Position numbers and translations under genes: made by a program. A DNA stretch of 64,000 bases from Corythucha ciliata (Eukaryota; Arthropoda; Insecta; Hemiptera; Tingidae), in assembly GCA_038030265.1 (NCBI GenBank), contig CM075940.1:17311604-17375603 (forward strand), written 5' to 3'. The notes under the pieces were generated by a model. That model worked only from the letters and a program-made list of their open reading frames with translations, searched no databases and had not been told where the DNA came from. How positions within the stretch are numbered: the first letter of the stretch is position 1; the number at the start of each line of letters is the position of its first letter. Shown here one piece after another: positions 1 to 11,890 of the stretch.

Positions 1-671
1 GCACAAGAAATCAAGTTCAATGGACACTCCTGGCTCTCTACCGGATCCTTCCGCTATTCTCTCCCATCTGTCGGCCGCTCATTTCCGCTCGACACTCGGC
101 GATGAAATCAAAAGCTTCACATGCTCGTCCACGCCATCGATTCCCCTCAATCACTCATCGTCGAATGACTCTTTCCCATCGTCGGCTTCGCTCATCGATC
201 CGGGGCCTTCCGACGCCGCCGCCTCCAAGCACAAATTGAAACTCGAGTCTTCCACAGGAGTTGATTTCCGATTGGGAGGTGGACTCAGTGGTGCCGCTCC
301 GTCGTCACTTGCCCCGTCAAAGCCGCCAACCTCCTCCTCCAAACTTCCGGCCTCAACACGCGAACCGTCGAGCTCGACTCACACCTCCAGGAATCATTCA
401 CAGTCAAAATTTATGGCTCGAGAAAGGTTTATTTCACGCTCGCTTAATAGCTTAAAACATGTTTTGCCTCCTATACTTACCCTCCCACCCTTCTCACTTC
501 AGATTTCGCTGCATTGTGCCATATCCACCCAACAGCGAGTACGAGCTCGAACTAAAAATCGGTGACGTCATTTATGTTCACAAAAAAAGAGACGACGGAT
601 GGTATAAGGGAACCCAGGAGAGAACCGGACGTACGGGCCTTTTCCCTGCGAGCTTCGTTCAAACCTTCTGA
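1..671 (+). CDS. SH3RF: SH3RF/POSH-type scaffold E3 ligase, C-terminal part
   Basis: This is the 3' end of a gene that begins outside the window. Coding exons are 1-426 and 503-671; the donor (AGAAAG/gtttat) and acceptor (cttcag/ATTTCG) join in phase to give [12 protein letters not shown]. The first exon is serine/proline-rich and disordered and is open to the window edge. The last exon encodes one complete SH3 domain of about 55 residues with the ALYDY-like YPP start, the acidic RT loop, DDGWYKG and GLFPASFV, and ends at the TGA 669-671. Such a C-terminal SH3 after a Ser-rich linker, with [11 protein letters not shown], is characteristic of POSH/SH3RF proteins, which are RING E3 ligases that scaffold Rac-JNK signalling at membranes. 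The RING and other SH3 domains are not in view. A polyadenylation signal (AATAAA) lies near 1102. Paralogue identity is not resolved. Confidence 0.85.
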
Positions 672-1227
672 GATCCGCTTCATACCCTTCTTGAAACGTC
701 TATTTAGACCTTTAAGGTAGATTTTTAAAATTTCACTAAGACTATCAAGATGGGTATCATACTGCGAACGCTTGGATCTAACGTGTTTGAAGCTAGTCGT
801 TTCGTCGAATCAAGACAGGAAAAAAAAACGATTACACTAAGCCGTAAAATTGGGTTTTAAAAACGTTCAAATTAATTATCGATAATAATGAAATAATTAC
901 GTGCTTTTCCTACTCGAAACACTGAACAAATGATGTTGAATTTTAAAAAATTCCTTTTTAGACCTTTAGACGAATTCTTAGTACCTATTTTTATACATCC
1001 TGATCTTTTCAGAACTAGAATTAATTTGTATGCATCCTTACCGATTCGCGCCAGTTACTCATAGGTTCATAAATTAATTAACTTTTATATCGCGAAACTT
1101 TAATAAATAAATTCAAATTGTAAGTTACACAAGTGGTTCCAACAAGGGCAGCACCAACAATAACCAAATTAGCGTAGCGCGATTACGTCTATCCTACTGA
1201 ATTTACATCATTTACACATAAAATCGA
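672..1227. other. Convergent 3' intergenic spacer
   Basis: AT-rich DNA between the stop codons of the POSH-like gene (+) and the NDUFV3-like gene (-). It should contain both 3' UTRs. An AATAAA on the plus strand at about 1102-1107 is a candidate signal for POSH. No other gene is visible. Confidence 0.6.
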
Positions 1228-3071
1228 TTAATTATTCGATGGTTGAGGCAGTCTGAACTTCAACATTTCTCGCTCGGCCTCAAAGTACGAGTAGCCGTCA
1301 TAGGAGAAGTATTCCGGATTTTTGTAGTTGCCGGATTTAATCGCTCCGGGCCCCACTTCTAGCGATAGGGTTTCAGTGAAGAAAAAAAATTACGAAATAT
1401 CCACCTCAACCAATAAGAGAGGCTTACCTTGTGACGGTACTTTTAAAACTTTGTCGCTCAAACCGGCCACATCTTTGATTTGTGTACTTTTGGGCTGCAC
1501 TGAGGCGCCAGTCTCAAGATGACGCTTGGAAAAGGACACCTAAGGGAATCATCAAAATTGGAAACGTGTTAGTTAATCGGTAAATTTGAAGCTTTTTAAA
1601 ATAAGTGTTTCGATTTAAGCTGGACGCGGCTTATGAGACTCGTCCAAAGCTCAATTGACAGATGCAGCTGGTCCCGGCCAAAACGCACAGCATGGGATTT
1701 TCGCGACGCCGCGCCGTTGGTATATTGGCCGATTTTCTCGGTTTCAGAGGGGGCGAACAAGCTCCACGAGCATCGAAGCTCTTCGGAGCCTTCGATTGCG
1801 TGGACGTCGTCCGTGGGAAAAGTCGTGCAGCACCTGATAAAGGCCTGAGGCATGAAGAGAACCCCTTCAACAGGTCGTCGGATCGAAAAATTCGTTGAGG
1901 TTTTCGGATTTTTCCGGCTCATCAAAGCCCCCCTACACATTCTCATACAATTTTAAATATTGGCCTGTGCTATATTTGAAAAAAAAAAAAAAAAAACCCC
2001 AGGGCTCAAGCGGGCGATATTGAGAGTAAAAACATTTCGATTTTCATCTTAAAATTACTCGTTTTTAGGGAACCGTGATTCTGCAGGTGTATAATGTTCC
2101 ACATAACCTTTTTATAGGTCTCATAATGAAATTCCGGACCAAAAAAGCCAGTTTTGTGGCCTATCCTATAATGTACTCATTTATCGAGCCTGCAAGACGC
2201 ATAGCCGAATGGTTCGATGACGTCCTAGCGTGACTTAGGTACTTTTAGTTAATCAAACGCGTATTTTTTTTCATTGTTTTATGAAATAATTCTTCCTTAG
2301 CTCATCCCGTGTATTGGAGCTCCTTGAGCTGTATGCTCGAACCACTATAACCTTCAAGTCGAGAAAGATAACAGTTGAAACCTTCCTTCCCCGGCTCACT
2401 AGAATCACAATAACCTTCACCACATAAAAGATAGGTTTCAACTGTTATCTTTCGCGCTGATGTCTTGTTTCCAGCGTCCCTTCGGAGTTCGATTGCCAGT
2501 TCGCCCGTTATTTTGAATTTCGTAGTCTGCGAATTCATTAAATAAGCGTCTCACAGTACTCTACGTGTTTTAGGAGTGGCAAAAGCGACTAGAAGTTGAG
2601 TGGTGGTGACCACTCAACCTTGAGTTGAGTGAAGATGGTGACCCAGGGCAGTGATGCTATGCTATGCTATGGGCCACATTTCAAGGTGTCTCAGGGCGGG
2701 CCTCACTGTTGGCGTGGTGCACCACAGAGACACACTAGGGAGTCCGATTTGGCTTTGGTCTGGTCCAATTCGGAGGGTTGTATTGACCCAGACCTCTCGA
2801 CTATGAAACTGTGTCGACAAGGCTCGAACTGGTACACGTACTTCTGATATGGGTAGAAAGCAGAAGTAAAGCCCCCCTTCCCCCACTAAAAACTGTAATA
2901 CAAAATGCACTATTAGAAGGAATACATAAATCGTTTTGTTAGTACGAAAAGGCCCGCTCCTCGAGCTATTAAACTCTATGACATTTAGTATTATTGGTTA
3001 ACGCGAAAAACATTGAAGATTAAACTTACAATACGCCTGCAAGACAAACGATGCCTCAAAACAAGGGACAT
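1228..3071 (-). CDS. NDUFV3: NDUFV3-like mitochondrial complex I 9-10 kDa subunit
   Basis: Three exons on the minus strand: 3030-3071, 1428-1539 and 1228-1358. All borders are GT-AG and the phases are 0 and 1, giving 94 residues. Exon 1 encodes MSLVLRHRLSCRRI, an arginine-rich, acid-free start typical of a mitochondrial presequence. Exon 2 is a short polar linker. Exon 3 ends with YKNPEYFSYDGYSYF, then LKFRLPQPSNN and TAA. The YKN...YSYF...KFRxPQPS pattern matches the conserved C-terminus of NDUFV3, the small accessory subunit on the flavoprotein arm (N-module) of NADH:ubiquinone oxidoreductase. It is structural, not catalytic. Length fits the short isoform of the family. The 1.5-kb first intron holds a dispersed repeat and a perfect 20-bp hairpin. 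The gene is divergent from the IMD-like gene and convergent with POSH. Confidence 0.78.
1611..1890. repeat. Dispersed diverged repeat (family H), copy in NDUFV3 intron 1
   Basis: The stretch starts with cgatttaagctggacgc followed by ttatgag, which recurs at 58577, and contains cgattttctcggtttcag, which has a diverged relative near 9370. The later part (ttcgattgcgtggacgtcgtcc, then ccccttcaac) resembles segments near 39780 and 60730-60895. These are old copies of one interspersed repeat; the open frames seen through it carry no recognisable protein. Confidence 0.5.
2363..2453. repeat. Perfect 20-bp inverted repeat (hairpin) in NDUFV3 intron 1
   Basis: The arm at 2363-2382 (gaaagataacagttgaaacc) is the exact reverse complement of 2434-2453, with a 51-base loop. 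The sequence ataaccttca occurs near 2347 and again in the loop near 2410. It may be a foldback remnant or an intronic RNA hairpin. Confidence 0.75.
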
Positions 3072-3846
3072 TTCACTTTTTTGGTCCTCCGGGCCCGATA
3101 GAAAATGAATATCTGATATGAAGGAGAGATAACCCGAGCCCCGATAGTATTACCCTCTTCAAAATCGCACGGAGTGGTTGCCAAACCACCCACCCCTCCC
3201 AAAATCAACGAATTAATGATTAGCACAAAATTTATTCGGGGAGAAATTGTGCGTCTTCGGACTAAGGGCAGGAAGCAAATGTGAAATTTTGGGGTGTTTC
3301 TGCCAGTAGGAGTCCTGCCGTGTCAGGTGTCACAGTTTTCAAAATGCGAATTTCGTCTCACACTCACAAATAACCCCACACTCCCACAAAAATGTTGGAA
3401 TAAAATTGCCATTTGTTTAAGGGCCGCTCTCCGGAAGGATTTCATGCTCATTGGCCAAATTTTTCCACTTTATCTTCCCTACTTTGGTGGAGTTGCTGGA
3501 TGCTGTTCGAACAACTTTTTATTAATACGACTGAAATTTAAAAAAAAATGGATGTCTATTCCCGCTTGCCTGCTGAGTAGAGAAGTAGGATGAATCCTGG
3601 TTGAAATTGGTCCTGATGAACGAGAATCAATTTCAAAATGTTACTGCATTTCATTTACTTTCAAAAACCGCTCTCTTTGGGTAAATAACTGAACTCGCGA
3701 TATTATTCAACCAGTACAATTTCGCAATTATTGTTTTATTCGACTTGATAAACGCAACATTTTTGCTGGAGTTTCCATTTTTTTTTTTCTTTCTTTGTTA
3801 TGAGAGCAGTTCATTTGTGCAATTAGGTAGTACGAATTAAAAATAA
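3072..3846. promoter_or_regulatory. Divergent intergenic region between the NDUFV3-like and IMD-like genes
   Basis: These 775 bases separate two start codons pointing apart, so both promoters and 5' UTRs should lie here unless upstream non-coding exons exist. No TATA box or NF-kB-type site could be called with confidence. No open frame here resembles a protein. Confidence 0.4.
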
Positions 3847-5610
3847 ATGAATAACGGTGTGAAACAGAAAGGAAAAAGCACTTTCATAAACATTTTTAAA
3901 AAGAAAAAAACCCCTGGTGATGATAGTGACTCGGTAAATTCCTTAAATGGTACGTTCAAGACTGGCCGCGGTTACGTGGAAACCGACTCGATTCCTCAAC
4001 CACCGCGGCCGCCATCTCTGTCCGACCATCAGAGTCACAACGTCAAACTGTCACCCAGACTGAACCAAAAACAAAAAGGCGGTGCTTCACAGGCAAAGTC
4101 TAAACTCAGCGAGAGTCCGCCGGAGTTGGGGCAACGCTCTTGCGGGCCTGAAGACGAGAGCGATGACGCTGGATCCCGTAAAAGCGGGCCTTATAGTAAG
4201 CGCCTATATAAGAGCTCTTGACCAACACCCTTTTCTCGCTTAAATATTGTATTCAGACAGTTTGGAACTAATCATTCGAAGCATGCTGAAACCAGTGCCT
4301 GATTTAGACTTCAGACGCCTTTAGGCTGAGGTGTCTGTCCAGTGTGTAGAGGAGGGGGGGGGGGAATATTCCACTTCCACCACTATAGAATTAGTGGCTT
4401 TTTAGTTGACTTTTTCATTTATTACGCTGTTGAGTACTACATTCTTGTGATTTAACTTAATTTATCAAGCAACTTTAAAGTGGAACTGAATCTAGCTGTC
4501 ACCTGCCCGCGAGGGCTGAATATTGCGAGTCGCCTGTAAACCCCACCCCACCACACCTATCACAGAGTACGACAATTTCTAGCCTAAATGGGCAATCTTT
4601 GCCACCATCGTCAAATTGGCTTGTGCAGGATTGCTGTTTTCAATCACAGACGTGAATTTCCCAGAAGGGAAAATAGAAACGCAAAATTCGGAATCTTAGA
4701 TGCAGTTTTTGGCCTCTTACTTGACACCCTGGCAGAGAAGTCACATAAGTGCCAGTTTTTCTCCTCAAACAACAGGGCCGGCCAGAAATGGCGAGATTCC
4801 TGCCGATTGAGCTAAACAGCATTAATGGAGCCTTTGATTGTCAATTGGCACAGCCCCCTCCCCGGCCAAATAAACGAACCAATGACAGACTACTATCCTA
4901 ATCAGGCGCTGGTTGAAACCGATTTTTTCACCCGTAAATTTACAAATTCATAATTTGGAGCGATTAGTTCCAGAGGATCAACACGAACAACAGACATATC
5001 CGGGAGGGCCCAGTGCTACGATCAACGTCACCAACATTACCGGAAATCAATACGTTCGAATTGGCAACAATGTAGTCATTGGATCTCGTATCGTGTACGA
5101 TTACGGTGATCGAAGGAGGACGTCTAGTTCCGAACCCAAAGCGAAGGATACCGACGACGAGGAGGACCCTCGACAGGAAGTGCTGGATCAAATAAAAAGC
5201 ACGTATTTGAGGGAATGACATGAAATTAACCACTGTAACTGATTATTACCCCCAAAATAGAAGGTTTTAGGTGTATGGACAATTTGACTGATGAGGATAA
5301 GACGAGAGTTAAAATGAATTTCAGCGGTAAATGGCAAACTTTAGCCGCTAAAATGGGATACTCGCAGCAGGAAATCGAAAAATGGGAAAAAGACCGCAAT
5401 TTCCCTCGAAACAAAAGCGAAGTAATTTTAACGTTCACCTCCCTCCCTCCCACTAACTTACGAATTATATGGCTCCACACCTAGGCTATTGGAAAACTCC
5501 TCGAAAAATGGGAGAAGGATTTAGGCGCTACAGTTGGAGCACTCTGCGTTATCCTGCAAGCTTGCAACGAATTACGCACAGCTCATCTATTGGCTTTGGC
5601 TCACGGTTAA
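3847..5610 (+). CDS. imd: IMD-like innate immune adaptor (RHIM-like motif + death domain)
   Basis: Proposed exons are 3847-4195, 4974-5202, 5271-5421 and 5485-5610, about 284 residues. The last two junctions are strong; the start of exon 2 is uncertain, with 4906 as an alternative acceptor of the wrong phase for this donor. Residues 1-116 are basic, then Pro/Ser-rich and disordered. Residues about 133-151 read INVTNITGNQYVRIGNNVV, matching the IN-x-x-N...V-x-IG pattern of the cryptic RHIM used for amyloid signalling by IMD and PGRP receptors. Residues about 194-284 form a death domain with WQTLAAKMGY, the repeated EKWEKD and a C-terminal helix rich in Leu/Ala. RHIM plus death domain without a kinase is the architecture of IMD, which links peptidoglycan receptors to FADD/DREDD and TAK1 and so activates Relish. 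No IAP-binding motif typical of insect IMD is evident. A RIPK1-derived or FADD-like adaptor is the alternative. Confidence 0.72.
4196..4973. other. Intron 1 of the IMD-like gene
   Basis: A 778-base non-coding stretch between the two N-terminal exons, containing a 12-base G run near 4350. No further exon could be supported, although a small one cannot be excluded because the exon 2 acceptor has a poor pyrimidine tract. Confidence 0.45.
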
Positions 5611-5955
5611 CTCGAGTTGAATCATTTTTTTTTTTTACGTATATGGAGGGAAAATAATTTATTTTTCTTCGATTTTTATCACAATCTAGTGTATCACATA
5701 ATGGTTATATGAAAATAGGAACGATGTTTTGACAATACAAAATTTAAAGCCTTTGCGCGGCGAATCATGAAGACTGATGCTTCAAAAACAAACAAAAATC
5801 AGTCTCATACCCTAAAAGTAAGGATAAATAAAAATTAAAAAAATGTAAAGAATTATATCACAGTGTCAGGCCCTGCTCACGAGCTCCCTTGCGGTGGACA
5901 CAAGTCACTGATCAAGAGCTTGTGAACTGGACCTATAAGGATACCCGAAGTGCCT

Positions 5956-5993
<38 letters not shown>

Positions 5994-6064
5994 AACAACA
6001 ACAAACAAGAACAAAACAAGAAACAAAAAAAGAAAACAATAAATAGTGAGCAACAGTAAAACAA

Positions 6065-9000
6065 TTACGGTGTTATCGCAGAAGTGTAACCGTCAATTTT
6101 CCCAATCGCAGGAATCTCTGACGAGAATTCAGACGTAGTCCACAAGAAGTGATCCAAAGTTCGCTCCGTGCACTGAGCAATGAATCGTACGAAAGGCCTG
6201 ACGTCGCCGCCGTTTCCTATCTCGAGTAGCTCGTAGTACCTGTTTGAAAGTCTCAAAAATAGAGTACAGCCGAATTCGGTCTTGATTGTATAGCAAGCAG
6301 GGTAGCTGTCCGAAAGACAGTTTAACGGTGAAATTGCTGTTTTGAATGGGTCAACCTCGCGAAATTGGTTTTTATTTAAAGAGAAGCTTCACAGATACCC
6401 CCCCCCCCCAACTCACCAATAGAACCGGAAAATCCGTAACCGTCAATTTTGCTCCGGAAACCGGCTACTCAGCTAGAAATTGCCATTTTAACCCTAATAT
6501 TTGGATTTTGTTATAAAAACTAGCTGAATAGTTCTCCAAAACTGTAATTCATCAAGTTGAAACTTGACATGTAAATCGTCAATTCATCCTCAGAAATTGA
6601 ATGTGCACGGCAATGGTCGTTTCCCTGGTGCAACAGCTGGGGAACTGTTGTAGCCTTCTACTCAGAATTTTCTGTCCACAAACTGACAATTTGGCACCAA
6701 GAAAACGATATTTTATGAGCTTAACTTGAAATTTCGGTTCACTGGGACTCCCCAGGCTTGGTGACTAGTGTGCTGAAGATTTCTCTCCACTTTAATAATT
6801 TATGATCCCCCGTTCATCTGTTTTTCTTCATTCTATTTTTGTCGATTGAAGCCTTAACTTTCGAGGTCTAATTTATAACAACTAGCAAGTTAGATCTCAA
6901 ACTGACCCTTCCGCCGCATACACGCCCAGTTTCTCATAATGGTCACACACCTATGTACTGCCAAGATAGTCCTTAAATCGAGTTTTTGGCCCAAAAGATG
7001 TCCAATTCAGGTCAGCTATCCAACCAGTTACCCGGAAAATCAGGATCTTCCGGGTTTTACGTTGTCCTGGAAACTGACTATCCACGGCGATCTCAAATGT
7101 GTGGAATCGTGTAGTCGAAAGGCGAAAAATCTTAAGAAACTGCTAGGAAACTTCGAAATTTTAGCGCCTGAGCCCTGATTTTTGGTTCGAGGTCCTCAGA
7201 AAGCAGCGACTGACAAGTGAAGTCAAACTTCATCGCCCTACACTTGTCCATTCCTTGAGATCACGCACCAAATAATTGAGTCCTAAGGGGGGGGGGGAGT
7301 GAAAGTATGTGCTCCCCCGTAAGAAAACCTCATGCGGATTTCCCAACAGAAATTGAATCATTTCGGCCTGAAACAGACTAACAGGTGGGGGAAGGGGGCA
7401 ATCGGGCTTTTAAGGGTCAATTAACAGCGCCTGTAAAAGGATAGTGAGGCATTGGGGGCGGAATTCAAATTTTCACCGCCTCAAAAACCAAGTTTCGCCG
7501 CTAAAAATTAGGTGAGCTTTCAAAAGGGGGCAAATTAGAAAAACCAGCCGGCCGAGTAATCATGTGAGTTCGCATGGCTGGATATTAGGGATCGCAAGGG
7601 GAGGGGGGTGAACGAATCGCGCAGGCTCTTTTCCTCCACGGCGAAGAGAGTTTGGTGAGAGGAGGGGGGAATGTAGTCCATGTGAATACCACAAACCACA
7701 GCACGGCATTGACAATAAGGACAGGGAAATACCACGTATTCCCTTTCCGAGGCAGTTTCAAGGAATAAGCGGTCAGTTTTCGTGCCGAAAACTAAAGACT
7801 CCTTGGATCAATCGGCGCTTTTTTGGGGGCGAATTACTGAGTTCCACCTGGAAATACTCCGTGGTCAAATAAGACCAGGGACAACCAACGAGAGACCAAG
7901 ACGTTGGGATCGCGTTCAAAAACCACTCAATCCACAAATAAACAGCTAAGAAACTCACTTTTGACGATCCTGCTTTAAAATTATCACTGGAGGAAACCCG
8001 GCTCTCATTAGAATCATGTTCATGACAAGACGAGCGGTTCGACCGTTGCCGTCGTAAAACGGGTGAATGTGAACGAGGCGATAGTGAGCAAGAGCGGCGT
8101 GCTCGACAGGGTGTAAAGTTTTTCCCCACGTGTTGATCCTTTACAAACAAGAACAAAAATATCACTCAATGTATGACATTTTGGCGTGAGGGAGAGGGTT
8201 ACGGAGAGGCGCTTACCAAATTTCAAACTCATTCATCAGCTTCACTATTTCTGAAGGACCGGGAGGAATGTGATCTCCGACGAACACCTGGGCACGCCGA
8301 AAAAAACCACCTTCGGTGGGGTCAACGTGGCCTAGCACACGTTTATGAATTTCAAGGATATTTTCTATGGTTATATTGCTGTGCCTGAAATAAGTATGCC
8401 ATCAATACATATTCTAGAACTACGAAACCCTGCGGACCAACCTGTTTCCCAAAGTAGCATTCAAGTATTTGACAGCAGAATCTAAGCCTAGAATTTCATT
8501 ATGCTCAGCGATGCTTTTACCTCCAATTGCCATACGTGTTTCAACGATTGATCGCGTCTGCGACAGTGTCATTGTGTTGCCCTCTATTCCAACGGTATGA
8601 TAAATGTGCTGTAACGCAAAAGTATATTACACAAAATCATCACGAAGTTCAGACGAAATCAGGCCGTCTCACCTGAAAATAAGCCTCACGCTTGGCTTTT
8701 CTCAACGCGAAATTCGACTCTGGAATGCTCGCCACACGATCACGTTTTTCGTCGATTTTTTGAAGAATCGACTTATCGATTTCTTCGACGACGGCGGCTA
8801 CACGACGTCTGTTGTCGAGAGCGCCCTGATGACTAGGAGATATTATCAATGCCTGAAAAATGATAAGTTCTCATTAAAATATGATAGTGTAGAAGGTGGT
8901 AAAGGGTAGGCAACTGCCCACGCTTCATCAATTAGAGGGTAAATAAAGTGCGCCTTAAACAGGCTCCCAGGGTACTGCCCCCCCCCCTCTGGTACATTCA

Positions 9001-10212
9001 GGCTTACCCCGACATGAGGGACTCTGCCGGTGGTAGACAACCATTTTCGTAACTGTTTTTGGGATCGTTTTTTGACGCTCATAGTGCGCCTCTTTTTGTT
9101 TCTTCATGATATGATACAAATCGTATCACAATTAACAAGATTGTCACGTGGATACCAACAGTGTTATTTCATTTTACACCCCTTTCGTACTTGAGCCTCT
9201 GGAACACATTTTTGCAAAAATCGCCCATGGGTTAAGTGACCGTTTTTCAGGGGGCATCAGGGGAATCTTTAGGACAATGGAGCTGTGACAAGTCAAGAGG
9301 CACCTACGGGGGCATCAGCCACAATCAGATTGGGCACAAATTAGCGTTTCGCGATATCAGCCGATTTTCTCAGCCTTCAGAGAGTACTAAAAAGCGAAGG
9401 CCTGGTTGATGGTGCACTTCAACGGTACGAAGCCTTGGGACGGGGGCCAGTCTGAACGTCACCAGGAAGGTGGTTCAGGTCACCAAGACGGTGGTCATGT
9501 GGGTACCAAAAGGCCTCGTTAAGAAATCTGGCTGCCAAAAACCTCATCCCACTCTTCAAGACCTCTAAGGGGACCTCGACAGAAGGATGACACTTGGTCA
9601 CCACTTCTTCCGAAAGGAAATAGGTAGTAAGAGATAATTCGAGTTCCCCTGTTTTCTAAAGTTGGCAATCCTGCGTTTACCTTAAAATACATATGATCTG
9701 CGGCAATCACATCCGAGCGAACCGTCTCGATGAAATGCCCGTACTGATTGAGAATGTCCGGATGGTTCGGAGCAAGATTTATGGCGTGATCGAACAGTTT
9801 GGTCGCTCTTTCAAGTTTTCCTTCTTCGTACAGGTACATTGCAGATTTCAGACACGTCAGAGCCTCCGTTACTTGCAGAGCTGAAACGATATCTCAGTGA
9901 GCCACATAGTAAGAGTTGGTGGACATAACTTAAAACATAAGACACTGATGTCCGTCAATAACATCAAAAAGTCGCTCTAGTCTGGGCTAACTAACCAGTT
10001 GACTCTTTGTCATTGTGAACCGACACAAGCGCAGCGTCTGGCTCGCTCGTTACTTCCATCAAATCATGGCCCATATTGTACACTTCGAGCTCATTGTGCA
10101 CCTCCTTCTGTTTCTTCATGATATGATTCAAATGTCTCAAATAGACATCGTACGCGTAGTGAATTACGATCGCGAATAAAACTGCACGGGCAACTGTTAG
10201 AAACAGAGCCAT
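6065..10212 (-). CDS. FICD: FICD: ER protein adenylyltransferase (Fic AMPylase)
   Basis: Seven exons: 9996-10212, 9681-9880, 8673-8852, 8442-8608, 8217-8384, 7959-8138 and 6065-6239. All phases fit, giving 428 residues (human FICD 458). The ATG at 10212 sits in CACCATGG. Residues 3-20 form a signal-anchor helix, expected to place the rest in the ER lumen. Two TPR motifs follow ([19 protein letters not shown] and neighbours, about 80-160). The inhibitory helix TVGIEGN carries the autoinhibitory glutamate (about Glu208). The Fic motif [12 protein letters not shown] is intact at about 336-347, with catalytic His336. The 128-residue spacing between the Glu and the His agrees with the family. FICD AMPylates and de-AMPylates the chaperone BiP, so both activities appear preserved here. 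The C-terminus ([20 protein letters not shown]) is well conserved. Intron 6 is 1.7 kb. Confidence 0.95.
6240..7958. other. Long intron 6 of FICD
   Basis: Non-coding stretch with several G/C homopolymer runs (near 6400, 7290, 7600). Weak copies of phrases such as aattgccatttt are present. Short open frames here do not resemble proteins. Confidence 0.5.
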
Positions 10213-11149
10213 GGTGAAGACAGAAACAATATTCGTGAAATGGGCACCCGACTTCAATCCACGGGACGCGTCTGGCTGACGAAAAATACACTAAATATGT
10301 CATGAATGGCCATCGAGAGATCACAGTCCAGGCTGAAAGGGTTTTACTTCATACATTTCAGTTCAAAGAGGGTTTACACGTGATTACCAACTTATCGTTA
10401 TCAAACGATAAGAACTCTTAGCACCCATTGGCTTGTCTCAAGACAAGGGTAGTGGGAAAACAGCAGTTTCGAACCCACATTTCAAGTAATTGTAGTACTG
10501 GAATCGCTCATTTAAGACCTCACCCCCCCCCCCCCGACCATGGGTAAAGGTCGGCATTTTTCGCTGAGATCCTGGGAAGCAGTGCAATGGATTATTTGAA
10601 GAGAAATCACACATTTTTTAACCGTTACCAGGAATTCCCCGCCAGTATTCATCTTCGTGCGCTTGTGTGAGTGCGTAAAATGAGTCCCCACTACAACTCG
10701 CCTATGCCATGCCCGTAACCGTAACCCATCAATCAGTTGACTGGGACTGGGAGCTCTACTGCTCTAGTTTCAGATGGTTGTGTCACTGTCAGTGCGTGAG
10801 CTTTTTTTTTTAATTTGTTTTATTTTAATTTCACGTAGCTGAATCTCAGTTGTCTTTGCGACGACTGCTATTAACGGTAAGACGTAGCTTGGCCCTGTGT
10901 TGGTGGAAAAGGAAAATTTTAAATAGCTGGCTGGGGCAATCGGCCACTCAGTGGATGAGGGGAAGAAGCCCTCACCAGTTTGGACATCTGGGGGTGCTGT
11001 TGGGACTGCTTAGTGGCACACAAAGAGCCAGGGTGTCGTGGCCCTGGACATTAACCGTAGAAACCTCACAATTCAACGATGATCCTGTTGATTTAGATAC
11101 GTCGCAACCGTTTGGTGTGGCATAAAACATCCAAAATACGTTTCAGAAA
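10213..11149. other. 5' flank of FICD
   Basis: This stretch should include the FICD promoter. It holds a small perfect stem-loop at 10390-10411 (CTTATCGTT / AACGATAAG), a C run near 10525 and a T run near 10803. No gene is visible. Confidence 0.4.
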
Positions 11150-11890
11150 GAGAGCACAATTTCACCGTGAATCGCCAGTAGTTATGCCATTTTCAGTGGG
11201 CGAGTAGTCAGTTTTGCCATGGCCAAGGCACAAGTTGTCTGTGCAGCCATTTTTAAGGCGCGAATGGTCAGTTTGACCAATTTTAGGGGCTTGATTAGTC
11301 AGTCAGTACTCAGTTCATCCGTTCTTAGGGTGCGAGTAACCAACGGGGTGGTGTGGTGGCGGAGTTTCTCTTCGGAGCGGGAACGAATGGCCAGTTTTGA
11401 CTTTTTATGGGCACAAAATAGCCAGTTTGGCAATTTTTTTTGGGCAAAATTCTCATGTTAGTCATTTTGAAGGCGCGAATCAGTTTGACTTTTTTTGGAG
11501 CGCGAGAGTTCGGTTAATATAATTTTTGGGGCATGACTCGTCATCATCTGTGAGGTTTAGCCATTTTGACATTTGACAATTTGTAGGGCACAAAATGTAA
11601 GTATAGTGTTATTATTGGGGCTTGATTGACACTTAACTATATTTTCAAATGTCAGTTCAGTCGATTCGGGCGCGAATCGTCAGTTTTACCATATTTTGAC
11701 ACAAAACAGTCAGTTTTCCAATGTTTACGGCGTGAGTTGTCCGAAAAAGCTCAACGTATGGCACGAATGGTGAAGTTTGCCATACCGCAAGCTGGCTTGC
11801 CTGGTCGGTTCAAGGTGTGAATTGCCAGTGCAGTCATAGGCTCGTAACGTCAGTTTGCCAGTCGGGTGTGTGAATAGACCGTTCAGCCGT
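11150..11890 (+). repeat. Degenerate short-period array, family A
   Basis: The stretch is built from imperfect repeats of about 25-35 bases around cagtttggccattttta, then gggcgcgaatcgt. Examples of the word cagttt are at about 11198, 11267, 11391 and 11690, usually followed by gccattttt-like text and a gcg/gaat word. Units vary in length and are heavily substituted, so there is no fixed period and no spacers. The same family occurs at 31490-32560, and inverted at 21840-22330 and 40610-41510. Confidence 0.7.

Noticed and set aside
4906..4973. Exon 2 of the IMD-like gene starting at 4906
   Set aside because: Its acceptor is in a phase incompatible with the donors found in exon 1; 4974 fits. 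It remains possible if an extra exon exists.
10440..10520. tRNA-like gttcgaaac segment on the minus strand
   Set aside because: The would-be T arm does not pair and no matching acceptor or anticodon arm is present.
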